Shown here piece by piece: positions 8,797 through 20,084 of a stretch of DNA of 64,000 nucleotides. Made by a program: the position numbers and the translations under genes. Under the pieces are notes generated by a model. The model saw nothing but the letters and a program-made list of their open reading frames with translations, did no database searches and was not told the origin of the DNA. Position 1 is the stretch's first letter, and every line of letters begins with the position of its first letter. This DNA comes from Hydractinia symbiolongicarpus (lineage: Eukaryota; Cnidaria; Hydrozoa; Anthoathecata; Hydractiniidae): NCBI RefSeq assembly GCF_029227915.1, contig NC_079879.1, positions 17,298,001 through 17,362,000 on the forward strand. Direction: 5' to 3'.

Positions 8797-10036
8797 TCAG
8801 TGCGATTTACCCTTACTCCCCCTGTTACCTACATACGCAACAACAATACCCACGGCGGCAGCCATGGCCATGTATAAATGCTTTGCCGCAAATTCCACAA
8901 TCTTAGTCGCAACTCTGAAAAAGAACGAGACCATGCTGCCAATAATCCCTGGTAAAGCAGCACCTGCTTTGCCTGCTAGGTACTTCAAAATTCTCCCGAG
9001 TCTTTCAAGCTGTTTCCGCACAAAACCTTTCCCACCTGTACTTCCTCCAGCACTACCTCCTCCAGCAATGCCTCCACCTCTCGTAACGGCGAGCACGATG
9101 GTTGAAATCAGGAGACCAACAGCGGAGACGACACTGGCTATAGTAATACCCTGATCTTTGAACAGGACCCTGAGTTTTTCAGCCAAAGTTTTATCATCCC
9201 CTGTGATCTTCATCAATGTCTCTTTGATGTGTAGCAGCTGACTCTGAGTATCGGATGATAGTAAACCTTGCGCTTTTGCCGTAGCCTCTTTTTGATCACG
9301 TAGTCGTTCCAGGTCTTCCTTGACTTTGGCTATATCCCTGTCCTAGATAGCTAGCTGTTCCTCGGATGCTCCAGGTGTGGTCTTCTTGCTTTCGAGCCTC
9401 TTCATCTTGGCTTCTGCTTTGTCGATCTCACTGTCATAGAAGACCATCTTGCCTTTCAATTGCCTCAGGTTACCCCTTAGCGTTTGAAGCTCGCGGTTTA
9501 ACCCTAGCTCTCCGTATCATCGAGCACGTTCTCGACTAGCGGCAACATTTCGATGTTATCAGCTTTGTCATTGGCATTATCCAATTTGTTAAGGAGTTTC
9601 TGAACCATCTTCTTACTGCATTTGTGTGGTGTAGTATAGTGGGTAAAGCCCATAGCCCATAGGCGTTTTGCACCCAACACCTTCCGTATCACGCCAACGG
9701 TTTTAAATGTACCATCCTGATTTGTGAGCTCTTTACCATCGTAAAGAAGCTGGTTTCCGTCGACCTTAAACTTGTTGTAGTGTCTCGCACTGACTCTCCC
9801 AGCTCCCCACTAAGGGATTCGTAAAGGCTATCAACTTTTGATCTTAGTAGCTCCTGCCTTGCCGTGAGATTGGTGGTGTCAGTGAGGCCACCTCGTGAAG
9901 GTGTTGCGGGCGTGGTGGTAGACCCGGAAATATCCTCGGGTCGAAGGATCTCACTCTCGCTACTAAACTCCTCAGGCTCGTCTGAAATGTCTTCCTCTGG
10001 CATAAAGTCTCCTTCGTATATTGGATTAATCGGCAT
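8797..10036 (-). pseudogene. Coiled-coil, glycine-rich membrane protein, copy 1
   Basis: The start codon at 10034-10036 (GTTGAATAA leader) opens an acidic N-terminus (M-P-I-N-P-I-Y-E-G-D-F). A conserved middle follows (G-N-Q-L-L-Y-D-G-K-E-L-T, then V-I-R-K-V-L-G), then a charged helical stretch and a C-terminal part with several hydrophobic, glycine/alanine-rich segments (I-T-I-A-S-V-V-S-A-V-G-L-L, then G-I-I-G-S-M-V-S-F-F-F). The parts lie in different frames, with breaks near 9720 and 9350-9510 and stops in between. Copy 3 (56405-57621) has a longer uninterrupted coiled coil in the same slot. It is probably a membrane-associated virion protein; the family was not recognised. Confidence 0.55.
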
Positions 10037-10065
10037 TTATTCAACCCTCTACAACCTATTAATAA
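10037..10065. promoter_or_regulatory. 29-bp divergent intergenic region
   Basis: Only 29 bp separate the coiled-coil gene start (minus) from the capsid-like gene start (plus). The gap begins TTATT and ends AATAA, so each start codon is preceded by AATAA on its own strand, matching the leader of other element genes. Confidence 0.45.
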
Positions 10066-11312
10066 ATGTACGGAACTAAGCTAGATCCTCACAAGGAATT
10101 AAAAACGATGCTGGCCATGAAAGGCAAGAAGAAGCGTGTCAAGGTGAGTCATGTCCCCAACAATCAACCAAAACGAAGACTTGTACGTGGATGTACCAAA
10201 CATGCGTCGGAATGATGTAATTTTCCCAAGCTCTCTCAAACTTCTCTTTGACCTGGAGCTTACTGATACCAATACAAAACGCACGATCGTTTCGAATATC
10301 GGGAAGGCCCTAGTACAGAACCTTCGTATAACACTCAACGGGAATGAAATCCAGAACATCACCGATTTTAATGTCCTCGCTGTGTATCGGGATCTGTGGA
10401 TCTCAAAGTTTGATCGAGAGAACAACCTAATTCTAGAAGGTATCAATCCCAATGATGGTACCATCAGAGCTCTACAAGTAAAAGCTAGCAACCATGTAGG
10501 GAATGATGAAGAAAAAGCGATCGTGGCAGCTTACAGCAACACCTTTTGCTTCCCTATCGGTAAAATGTTCGAGCTTACGAGGGATCTGCCATTCTATAAA
10601 GCAGGCTTACACGATAGGCTCCAGTTTGTAATACATTTTGCTCCCTATGACCAAGTCATCAAAGATGCACGGAAGCTAAGGCCGCTGATAGTGGGTATAG
10701 GATCACCAACATCTGCTTCGAGTTTGACAAGGTTACCAATGAGGGTCTCGCGAGCGCTGTGATGTCTCGATACAGCCGTCTCGCCCAACCCTATGAGCGT
10801 GTACTCCACAGCAAGGTTATAACGATGAAAAAGGCTGATACCAGCTATAATCTCCAGATCGACATTCCTGCCAAGAGTTTGAAGGGCGTCTTACTACTAT
10901 TCGTAGACCCCGGGAAAGTGAAATCTTATGCTGGCGCTAACGAGGTCTTCTACAACCCCAAGATCGAGAAAATTGCAATCCCGGTAGAAGGTGAGCCTAA
11001 CGATCTCTACTCACATGCTATGCTCCCGAAAGATCATCTCGAGCAAATTGTTGAACTCTTTAGTAGCCACGGTAGGAGGTGACCATCGGTCAGTTCATGG
11101 CTGAGCGTTACGCCCTGTTTATCGACTTCCACAGTAGTCCAGATCACAGTCTCCATGGTTCTGGCAGACCCTTGCAAAGGCTTAGCGATGGGATCACCTT
11201 ACATATGACCAAGAAGGCGGATGGAACTGGGGATATCAAGTGCTACGTCTATCTATTGCAAGATGCGCAGCTGAATATTTTGGATGGCAGATTTCACAGT
11301 GTGGAATACTAA
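10066..11312 (+). pseudogene. Major capsid-like protein (double jelly-roll type), copy 1
   Basis: The gene starts at ATG 10066 (TTAATAA leader) with a short basic N-terminus (K-G-K-K-K-R-V-K-V). A beta-rich region follows: N-Q-N-E-D-L-Y-V-D-V-P, D-V-I-F-P-S-S-L-K, T-I-V-S-N-I-G-K, F-N-V-L-A-V-Y-R-D-L-W. A second half carries M-S-R-Y-S-R-L, V-L-L-L-F-V-D-P and F-Y-N-P-K-I. Total length is about 410 residues. These segments fit the major capsid family of animal Polintons by pattern and position. Frameshifts near 10160, 10690 and 11050-11090 break it. Copy 3 holds a truncated relative at 57660-58745. No structural check is possible here. Confidence 0.65.
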
Positions 11313-11323
11313 AATAAACATAC

Positions 11324-11711
11324 ATGGCAACTATTGGTTTACTCGTGGCAGGTGCAGCGATTAACGCGTTGGCATTTAGCGGTTCAAATTTCCTCTTCAG
11401 TAAACTCGGTGGGCATGGTGAAGAGGAGCGTAAAAGGCACGATAAAGCTATTGAACAAGTACAAGCAGTGGGTGCGGGATCGTCAAGCGAAGATCGATTG
11501 GTATAACGAGCAGCGAGAGCTTAAGCGTCAAACTGGCGAAAGTTTTATAGAGCTTGATGAGGGTATGAGAGACTATTATATTGCGACGATCGAGAAGGCT
11601 CCTAAGTTATCCGACTTTTACACACCCAGCAAACAACAACAACACGGTGAACTCACGTTCATTCTCGGATCTTTGGCACTTTTGGGTTTTGCAGTGTACA
11701 AGTATATGTAA
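11324..11711 (+). pseudogene. Small membrane protein with helices at both ends
   Basis: ATG at 11324 gives a glycine/alanine-rich hydrophobic start (M-A-T-I-G-L-L-V-A-G-A) and a charged helix (E-E-E-R-K-R-H-D-K-A). A frameshift near 11460 follows, then W-Y-N-E-Q-R-E-L-K-R-Q and K-L-S-D-F-Y. The C-terminal membrane helix (L-T-F-I-L-G-S-L-A-L-L-G-F-A-V-Y) ends at 11711. Length about 125 residues. It sits directly after the capsid-like gene and before the integrase. I take it as a structural or membrane component of the element from its recurring place beside capsid genes; no enzymatic motif is present. Confidence 0.55.
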
Positions 11712-11739
11712 GAAGAACATTTTTGTTAGTATAATAAAC

Positions 11740-12795
11740 ATGTCAAAAGTAAAGCATGTTGTTACCCCTGAAGAAGCCGAAAAGCTAAGCCCAATCTACT
11801 ACACCCCGAAACATCTCTGGACTGGACGGAAAGCCATTTAACTACTCTCCGAGCAGAAAAGTCTCTCTAAGAAGAGAGTTACTCATTGGCTGACTCGTCA
11901 ACTCCTGTGGCTCAGACAGCCACAGGACAGCCACAGTCAGCCCCAAGCGCATCAATTATCTGCATTTCACAATCACAAAGCCTAATGAAATGCACCAATT
12001 TGACTTACTCTACATGCCACACGATAAAGTGTATGGAAACACGTACAAGTATATACTCACAGGCATCGACGTGGCTTCGAGGTATAAGGTAGCGAGACCC
12101 TTGAGAACGAAAAAAGCTAGTGAAGTAGCTCACATGCTCAAGGATATATACAAAGCCGGACCCCTCAAATATCCGAGTATATTCCAGTGTAACAACGGCA
12201 GTGAGTTCAAGTCAGACGTGAGTAAGCTGCTAGAAAGCAAGGGTGTTGAGATAAAACGTGCAACTACCAAGTACCACCATACTTTCACGGCGTTCGTAGA
12301 GTCCTATAACAGGGCGCTCGCAGAGAGACTGTTCAAACCTCAAGATGCGCAAGAGCTTGCCTCTAACGAAACTAGTACCACATGGGTCAAACACTTGTAC
12401 ACTATCGTGAAAAGCATGAACAATTTTAAAACGGCTATGATCGACATGAAACCTTCAAAAGCCATCAAGCTGGATGACGTCCCGCTTATGAAAAGTGAGC
12501 AGCGACCCGATGAAAAGCCTCTACCCGATGACGGCTTATACTTGTACTTGCTGCAACCTGGAGAAGAGCATCGTGATGCTAAAAGACGTGCAACGGACGC
12601 TTGGTGGAGCAAAAAGACGTATAGACTCGATCGTATCGTGACTGGTACATGTCTCCTGTACTATTTGGCAGATGGGCCTGATCGAAGCTTTGTGGCAGAG
12701 GAGTTGATGCTGGTGCGGAAGATGTTGAAGTACCATTTCATCAAGTTCCCCGCAGCGGAGGACTTGCTCAGTTGGCATTGTATAAGCGTGGTTAA
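11740..12795 (+). pseudogene. Retroviral-type (rve) Polinton integrase
   Basis: ATG at 11740 follows AGTATAATAAAC. The N-terminal part (Y-Y-T-P-K-H-L-W-T-G) is followed by an in-frame TAA at 11839-11841 and a shift before the catalytic core. The core has the first Asp in F-D-L-L-Y-M-P-H-D, the second site as C-N-N-G-S-E-F and the Glu in F-V-E-S-Y-N-R-A-L-A-E-R. There are 35 residues between the second and third sites, the classic D,D35E spacing. The second catalytic position reads Asn rather than Asp. A chromo-like or C-terminal region (Y-R-L-D-R-I-V) follows, and the end shifts frame near 12715 before a stop at 12793-12795. Integrases of this kind insert Polinton DNA. This copy is inactive on three counts. 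Confidence 0.85.
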
Positions 12796-12818
12796 TGTGA
12801 ACCTGTGGCTCACATTAA
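12792..12818. terminator. 9-bp-stem hairpin at the integrase end
   Basis: TTAATGTGA (12792-12800) and TCACATTAA (12810-12818) are perfect inverted arms around a 9-base loop. The hairpin overlaps the integrase stop and lies before the stop (12838-12840) of the convergent minus-strand gene. Confidence 0.55.
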
Positions 12819-12837
12819 TACTTACCAACATAAAGTC

Positions 12838-13398
12838 TTAGTCATCCTCGGAGTCCTCAGAGTCGTTGGAGTCAATCGGATGAAGGCGGGTATAATCATA
12901 AGGATGTAGGGTGTAGAATGGATAGCCATAGACGATTCCCTTGAAAACATTTGGCTCGCTATCAAGGTCGATGATGTCAACCAATGCTCTGTCATCGATT
13001 TGAATGTTTAGTATGTCGCCAATTTTCTCCAAGTCCGCCAGATCCGAGAGCCTTAAGTCCTTATCCTTGATAATCTCGTAGCAGAGCATGCCCCACTTGT
13101 TCACCTCAGCGGAAACAATATGCAGATCCCGGTCTTCAATAACAATTTCGACCCCCTCATCTTCCTCCTCACAGGGAGTTGTTGCCCACGGCTTTTCACC
13201 CGATGCTACTCTGTCTAGAAGCTCGTCATCATCTGGATATACAAACCCCTCGTAGTATGGTCCATTTCTAAATCTAAAATTTTCCAAACACTGTGAACAA
13301 TAACCGGTAGTAGATCCTGCCTTGATGCAGCATCTCAGCACAGGTACCTGAATATCGTAAAAGTTTCTAAGTTGCAAGCTCTCTACATAGGCCTCCAT
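12838..13398 (-). CDS. Intact acidic protein of 186 residues with a Cys cluster
   Basis: This is the only sizeable unbroken gene in copy 1. It starts with ATG at 13398 and ends with TAA at 12838. Near residues 23-38 it has C-C, then Y-C-S-Q-C, a possible metal site. The rest is rich in Asp and Glu, with an acidic stretch near residue 75 (E-E-E-D-E-G) and a tail of S-N-D-S-E-D-S-E-D-D. No membrane segment or known catalytic motif is seen and the family was not recognised. It converges on the integrase. Its open state among broken neighbours may be chance, later arrival or retention. Confidence 0.65.
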   Translation of the reverse strand: MEAYVESLQLRNFYDIQVPVLRCCIKAGSTTGYCSQCLENFRFRNGPYYEGFVYPDDDELLDRVASGEKPWATTPCEEEDEGVEIVIEDRDLHIVSAEVNKWGMLCYEIIKDKDLRLSDLADLEKIGDILNIQIDDRALVDIIDLDSEPNVFKGIVYGYPFYTLHPYDYTRLHPIDSNDSEDSEDD

Positions 13399-13464
13399 TT
13401 TTCTTTGACATTTATCTACCTTAACATACAGCCGAAGTGGTCAAGCAGCGTCTATGAGGTGTGT

Positions 13465-13497
13465 TTTTTTTGTGGTTTTTGTATAACCACAAAAAAA
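13465..13497. terminator. 13-bp-stem hairpin between tandem minus-strand genes
   Basis: TTTTTTTGTGGTT (13465-13477) and AACCACAAAAAAA (13485-13497) pair perfectly around a 7-base loop. It lies between the start of the acidic gene (13398) and the stop of the truncated gene at 13507. Confidence 0.5.
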
Positions 13498-13506
13498 TGT
13501 GCGCGC

Positions 13507-13614
13507 TTACGCCATATCGATGTCAAACATTCCCTCGAACAGCTCACGCGTATCATCGTTAGGCAAGCTGAAATGGTTTCGGAGAAAATTGTCGGTCCCG
13601 AGGGTGTGGCTATC
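13507..13614 (-). pseudogene. C-terminal tail of an element gene cut by the satellite
   Basis: About 35 residues (F-L-R-N-H-F-S-L-P-N-D-D, then F-E-G-M-F-D) read on the minus strand to a TAA at 13507-13509. Upstream of them the same frame continues into satellite-derived residues, so the gene is truncated at about 13614. The family cannot be told from so short a tail. It marks the junction between Polinton copy 1 and the right satellite array. Confidence 0.5.
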
Positions 13615-16257
13615 TAAAGCTATGTTGCAGCCTTTGAAGGACTGTGTAAGTAGTTGACGGCGTTCTAAAGTCATGGCGCCATGGAAAACCACTTGGGATG
13701 TGGTAGTCCATTGAGAGAGGAAGGACTAGACTGATGTTAACCTGCACAAGCGCATGGAACGACGTCATTTACGTATAAGTCGTTTATTTGGCAGAAAAAG
13801 CCGTATTAGAGCATTTAGAACTCTGTGCATGCGGTTAAGGATGTTGTAGAGCCATAGCGTCAAAGAAAACCACTTGGGATGTCGTAGTCCATTGAAACCG
13901 GAAGGTCTAAACCGTTGGTAACCTGCGCAGGCGCGTGGAAGCACCTGATTTACGTGTAAGGCGTTTATTAGGCCGCAAAAGGCCATATTACAGCGTTTAG
14001 GGGTCTGTGCACATAGTTGACGGTGTTCTAAAGCCATAGCGCCAAGGAAAACAACTTGTGACGGCATAATCCATTGAGAGTGGAGGGACAAGACCGATGG
14101 TTATCTGCGCAGGCGCGTGGAAGCACGTCATAAACGTATAAGGCCTTCAATAGGCAGCAAAAGGCCATATTACAGCATTTAAAGACCTGTGCGCGTAGTT
14201 GACCTCGTTCTAACGCCATGGCATCAAGAAAAGCGACTTGGTACGTTTTAATCCATTGAGAGTGGAAAGAGTAGACTGATGGTAACCTGTGGAGGCGCAT
14301 GGAAGTTCGTGACTGACGTATAAGGTCTTTATTAGGCAGCAAAATGCCATGTTACAGGCTTTGGAGGTCAGTGCACATAGTTGACGGTGTTTTAAAGTGA
14401 TAACGCCTAGTAGAGCGGCTTGGAACACTGTAATCCATTAAGAGTGGAAGGAATTGACCGATCGTAACCTGCGCTGGCATGTGGAACCACGTGACATAAG
14501 TATGACGCCCTTATTGGGAAACAAAAGGCCATATTACACACTTTAAAGACCTGTGCGCGTAGTTGACGGTGTTCTAAGGCCATAGCCCCAAGGAAAACCA
14601 CTTAAGACGTTGTAATCCGTTGAGATTGAAATGCCTAGACGGATGGTAACCTGCGCAGGACGGTGGAAGCACGTGATTTACGTATAAGGCCTTTATCAGG
14701 CAGCAAAAGGCCATATGACAGCCTTTAGAGGGCTGTGTATGCAGTTGACGGTGTTCTAGAGCCATAGCGACAAAGAAACCACTTTGGACGTCGTATTCCA
14801 TTGAGACTGGAAGGTCTAAACCGCCATAGCAAATGACTTGGGAAGTTGTAGTCCATTGTGACTGGAAGGTCTAAATCGTTGGTAACCTGCGCAAACGCGT
14901 GGAAGCACGTGATTTACGTGTAAGGCCTTTCTTATTTCGACGTTGTAATTCTTTGAAATCGGAAGGACTAGACCGATGTAAACCTGCGTGGGCGCGTGGA
15001 AGCACGTGATTTACGTATAAGGCCTTTATCAGGCCGCAAAAGGCCATATGACAGCCTTTAAGAGAATGTTTACGTGGTTGACGGTGTTCTAAAGTCATGG
15101 CGCCATGTAAAACAAATTGGGATGTTGCAATCCGTTAAGAGTGGAAGGGCAAGACCGATGGTAACTTGTGCAGGGGCGTGGAAGCACCAGATTTTCGTGT
15201 AAGGCCTTTATTAGGCGGCAAATGACCTTAATACAGCCTTTAGAGGACTGTGCACGAAGTTGACCGTGTTTTAAAGACATGCCGCTAAGGAAAATGACTT
15301 GGGACATTGTAGTCCATTGTGAGTGGAAGGACTTTAGTCCGACGTTAACCTGAGCAGGCGCATGGAAGCACGTAATTGACGTGTGAGGCCTTTATTAGGC
15401 CGGAAAAAGCCATATTAGAGCCTAATATGGCTTTGTAGTCTATTCGTAGTCTATTGAGAGTTGCAGGACTAGACCGATGATAACCTGCACAAGCGCATGG
15501 AAGCACGTGACGTACGTGTGAGACCTTAATTAGGCGACAAAAGGGCATATTAGAGCATTTAGGGGTCTGTGCATGTAGCTAATGGTGTTTTAAAGCGATA
15601 ACGTCTAATAAAGTGTCTTGGATCCCTGTAAACCATTACGAGTGGAAAGAATTGACCGATGGTAACCTGTGCCGGCATGTGGAATCACGTGATTTACGTC
15701 TAAGGCCTTTTTGAAGCTGCAAAAGGCCATAATAGAGCATTTAGAAGACTGTGCATGCGGTTGACGATGTTGTAGGGCCATAGCGTCAAAGAAACCCACT
15801 TGGGACGTCGTAGTCCATTGAGACTGGAAGGACTAGACCGATGATAACATGTGCAGGCGCGTGGAAGCACGTGATTTACGTATAAAGCTTTTTTAGGCAC
15901 CAAAAGGCCATATGAGAGCCTTTTAAAGACTGTGACCGTAGTTAACGGTGTTCTAAAGCCATGGCGCCGAGGAAAACGAATTCTGACGTTGTAATTCCTT
16001 GAAATTGGAAGTACTAGACCGATTTTAACCTGCGCGGGCGCGTATAAGCACGTTATTTAGGTATAAGGCCTTTATTAGGCAGCAAAAAGCCATATTACAA
16101 CCTTTAAAAGACTGTGAACGTAGTTAACGGTGTTCTAAGGCCATGGCGTCAAAGAAAACCACTTGGGACGTTGTAACCCATTGAGAGTGGAAGGACTAGA
16201 CCGATTCCAACCTGTGCAGGCGCGTGGAGGCACGTTATTTGCGTATAAAGCCTTTAT

Positions 16258-16895
16258 TAGGCAGCAAAAGGCCATATTACAGACTTTAGAAGTTTGCGCA
16301 TGCGGTTGACGATGTTGTAGGGCCATAGCGTCAAAGAAAACCACTTGGGACGTCGTAGCCCATTGAGACTGGAAGGTCTAAACCGTTGGTAACCTGCGAA
16401 AGCGCGTGGAAGCACCTGATTTACGTGTAAGGCGTTTATTAGGCCGTAAAAGGCCAAATTAGAGTCTTTAGAGGGCTGTGCACGTAGTTAACGGTTTTCT
16501 AACGCCAAGGCGGCAAGGAAAAGGAATTCTGACGTTGCAATTCCTTGAAATTGGAAGAACTAGACCGGTGTTAACCTAGGCGGGCGCGTGGAAGTACGTT
16601 ATAAGGTATAAGGCCTTTATTAGGTAGCAAAAGACCTTAATACAGGCTTTAGAGGAATGTGCACGTAGTTGACAGAGTTCTAAAGTCGTGGCGGCATGGA
16701 AAACAAGTTGGGATGTTGTAATCCGTTGAGAGTGGAAGGACTAGAACGATGTTAACCTGCACTGGCATAGGGAACCATGTGATTTAGGTGCAAGGCCTTT
16801 ATTGGGCAGCAAAAGGCCATTTTAGAGCCTTTAGAGGCCTGTGAACGTAGTTCAGGGCGTCCTAAAGCCATGATGGCAACGAAAACGAATTGGGA
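16258..16895. repeat. Higher-order satellite block, duplicated at 18793-19430
   Basis: A multi-unit block of about 630 bp here is nearly identical to 18793-19430, about 2535 bp downstream, which is close to 14 monomers. Both blocks contain the unusual run AGTTAACGGTTTTCTAACGC and differ at only a handful of bases over their second half. Confidence 0.8.
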
Positions 16896-19800
16896 AGTTG
16901 TAATCCATTGAGAGTGGAAGGACTAGACCGATAATAAACTGCGTGGGCGCGTGGAAGCACGTGATTTACGTATAAAGCCTTTATTAGGCCGCAAAAGTCC
17001 ATATTACAGTCTTTAGAGGACTGTATACGTAGTTAACAGTGTTCTTAGGCCATGGCGCCAAGGAAAACGACGTGGAACGTTGTAATCCCTTGAGAGTGGA
17101 AGGACTAGTCTGATCTTAACCTGTGCAGGCGCATGGAAGCACGGGATTGACGTGTGAGGCCTTTATTAGGCTGGAAAAAGCCATATTAGAGCCTTTAGAG
17201 GGCTGTGCAGGTAGTTGACGGTGTTCTAAGGCCATGGAGTCAAAGAAAACCACTTGTGACGTTGTAACCCATTGAGAGGGGAAGGACTAGGCCGATGGTA
17301 TCCTGCGGAGGAGGGTTGAAGCACGTGATTTACGTATGACGCCTTTATTAGGCAGCAAAAGACCATATGACAGCCTTTAAAAGAATGTATACGTAGTTAA
17401 CGGTGTTCTACAGCCAAGGCGCCGAAGAAAAAGAATTCTGACGTTGCAATTCCTTTAAATTGGAAGGACTAGACCGATGGTAACTTGTGCAGGCGCGTGG
17501 AAGCACGAGAATGACGTGTGAGGCCTTTATTAAGCCGGAAAAGCTCATATTAGACCCTTTAAAGGGCTGTGCAGCTAGTTGACGGTGTTCTAAGGCCATG
17601 GCGTCAAAGGAAACGACGTTCTAAAGCAATGACGGAAAGGAATACAACTTGGGACGTTGTAATCCATTGAGAGTGGAAGGACAAGACCGATGGTAACTTG
17701 TGCAGGGGCGTTGAAGCGCCTGATTTAACTGTAAGGTCTTTATTAGGTAACAAAAGACCTTAATACAGCCTTTAGAGGACTGTGCACGTAGTTGACGGTG
17801 TTTTAAAGCCATGGCGCCAAGGAAAACGACTTGGAACGTCGTAATCCCTGGAGAGTGGAAGGACTAGTCCGATGTTAACCTGTGCAGGCGCGTGAAAGCA
17901 CGTGAATTACGTATAAGTCGTTTATTAGGCAGCAAAAAGCCATATTGGAGCATTTAGAAGTCTGTGCATGCGGTTGACGATGTTGTAGGGCCATAGAGTC
18001 AACGAAAAGCACATGGGAGGTAATAGCCCATTGAGACTGGAAGGTCTAAACCGTTGGTAACCTGGGCAGGCGCGTGGAAGCACCTGATTTACGTATAAAG
18101 CCTTTGTTAGGCGGGAAAAGGCCATATTACAGCCTTTAGAGACCTGTGTAAGTAGTTTGCGGTGTTCTACGGCCATGGCGCCAGGGAAAAGAAGTTGCAA
18201 CGTCGCAGTCCTTTGACGTGGAAGGACTAGACCGATGGTAACCTGCACAAGCGCATGGATGCACGTGACGTACGTATGAGACCTTTATTAGGCGACAAAA
18301 GGCCATATTAGAGCCTTTAGAGGGCTGTGCATGTAGTTAATGGTGTTTTAAAGCGATAACGTCTCGTAAAGTGGCTTGGATCGCTGTAAACCATTACAAG
18401 TGGAAGGAATTGACCGTTTGTAACCTGTGCCGGCATATGGAATCACGTGATTTACGTCTAAGGCTTTTTCGAGGCTGCAAAAGGCCACATTAGAGCCTTT
18501 AGAGGACTGTGCAGGTAGTTGACGGTGTTCTAAGGCCAAGGCGTCAAAGAAAACCGATGGTATCCTGCTGAGGACGGTGGAAGCACGTGATTTACGTATA
18601 AGGCCTTTATTAGGCAGCAAAAGGCCATATTACAGACTTTAGAAGTTTGTGCGCACAGTTGACGGTGTTCTACGGCCATGGGGCCAAGGAAAATGAATTA
18701 GGACGTCGCAGTCCATTGCGAGTAGAAGTACTAGTCAGATGTTAACCTTTGCAGGCACGTGGAAGGACATCATTTACGTATAATTGATTTATTAGGCAGC
18801 AAAAAGCCATATTAGAGCATTTAGATGTCTGTGCATGCGGTTGACGATGTTGTAGGGCCATAGCGTCAAAGAAAACCACTTGGGACGTCGTAGTCCATTG
18901 AGACTGAAATGTCTAATCCGTTGGTAACCTGCGAAAGCGCGTGGAAGCACCTGATTTACGTGTAAGGCGTTTATTAGGCCGTAAAAGGCCAAATTAGAGT
19001 CTTTAGAGGACTGTGCACGTAGTTAACGGTTTTCTAACGCCAAGGCGGCAAGGAAAAGGAATTCTGACGTTGCAATTCCTTGAAATTGGAAGAACTAGAC
19101 CGGTGTTAACCTAGGCGGGCGCGTGGAAGTACGTTATAAGGTATAAGGCCTTTATTAGGTAGCAAAAGACCTTAATACAGGCTTTAGAGGAATGTGCACG
19201 TAGTTGACAGAGTTCTAAAGTCGTGGCGGCATGGAAAACAAGTTGGGATGTTGTAATCCGTTGAGAGTGGAAGGACTAGAACGATGTTAACCTGCACTGG
19301 CATAGGGAACCATGTGATTTAGGTGCAAGGCCTTTATTGGGCAGCAAAAGGCCATTTTATAGCCTTTAGAGGCCTGTGAACGTAGTTCAGGGCGTCCAAA
19401 AGCCATGATGGCAAGGAGAACGAATTGGGAAGTTGTAGTCCATTGAGACTGAAATGTCTAATCCGTTGGTAACCTGTGCAGGCGCGTGGAAGCACCTGAT
19501 TTACGTGTAAGGCTTTTATTAGGCCGTAAAAGGCCATATTAGAGCCTTTAAAAGACTGTGAACGTAGTTAACGGTGTTCTAAAGCCATGGCGCCGAGGAA
19601 AACGAATTCTGACGTTGTAATTCTTTGAAATTGGAAGGACTAGGCCCATGGTATCATGCGAAGGAGGGTGGAAGCACGTGACTTACGTATAACGCCTTTA
19701 GTAGGCACCATAAGGCGATATTACAGAATCTAGAGACCTATGCGCGTAGTTGACGGTGTTTTAAAGCAACGAAGTGAAGGAAATCCACTTGGGACGTTGT

Positions 19801-20084
19801 AATCCATTGCGAGTGGCAGGACTACACGGATGATAACATGTGCAGGCGCGTCGATACCGTGATTTACGTACAAAGCCTTTATTAGGCAGCAAAATGCCAT
19901 ATTACAGACTTTAGAAGTTTGTGCACGCAGTTGACGGTGTTCTACAGCCAAGGCGCCAAGGAAAAAGAATTTTGACGTTGCAATTCCTTGAAATTGGAAG
20001 GACTAGACCGATGTTAACCTGGGTGGGCGCGGGGAAGTACGGTATTAGGTATAAGGCCTTTACTAGACCGCAAAAGGCCATTTT

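Larger units (their letters stand above)
4313..13614. mobile_element. Polinton/Maverick-like element, copy 1 (degraded)
   Basis: A 9.3-kb block between two satellite arrays carries the hallmark Polinton set: a retroviral-type integrase (11740-12795), a major-capsid-like gene (10066-11312) and a penton-like gene (7022-7704), plus accessory genes found again in copies 2 and 3. No DNA polymerase or packaging ATPase lies within the block. A gene tail at 13507 is cut by the satellite, so this copy is truncated on at least one side. Terminal inverted repeats and target-site duplications could not be identified. Most genes have frameshifts or stops. Confidence 0.85.

Noticed and set aside
10099-10491. 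130-residue minus-strand frame
   Set aside because: Shadow of the capsid-like gene on the other strand.
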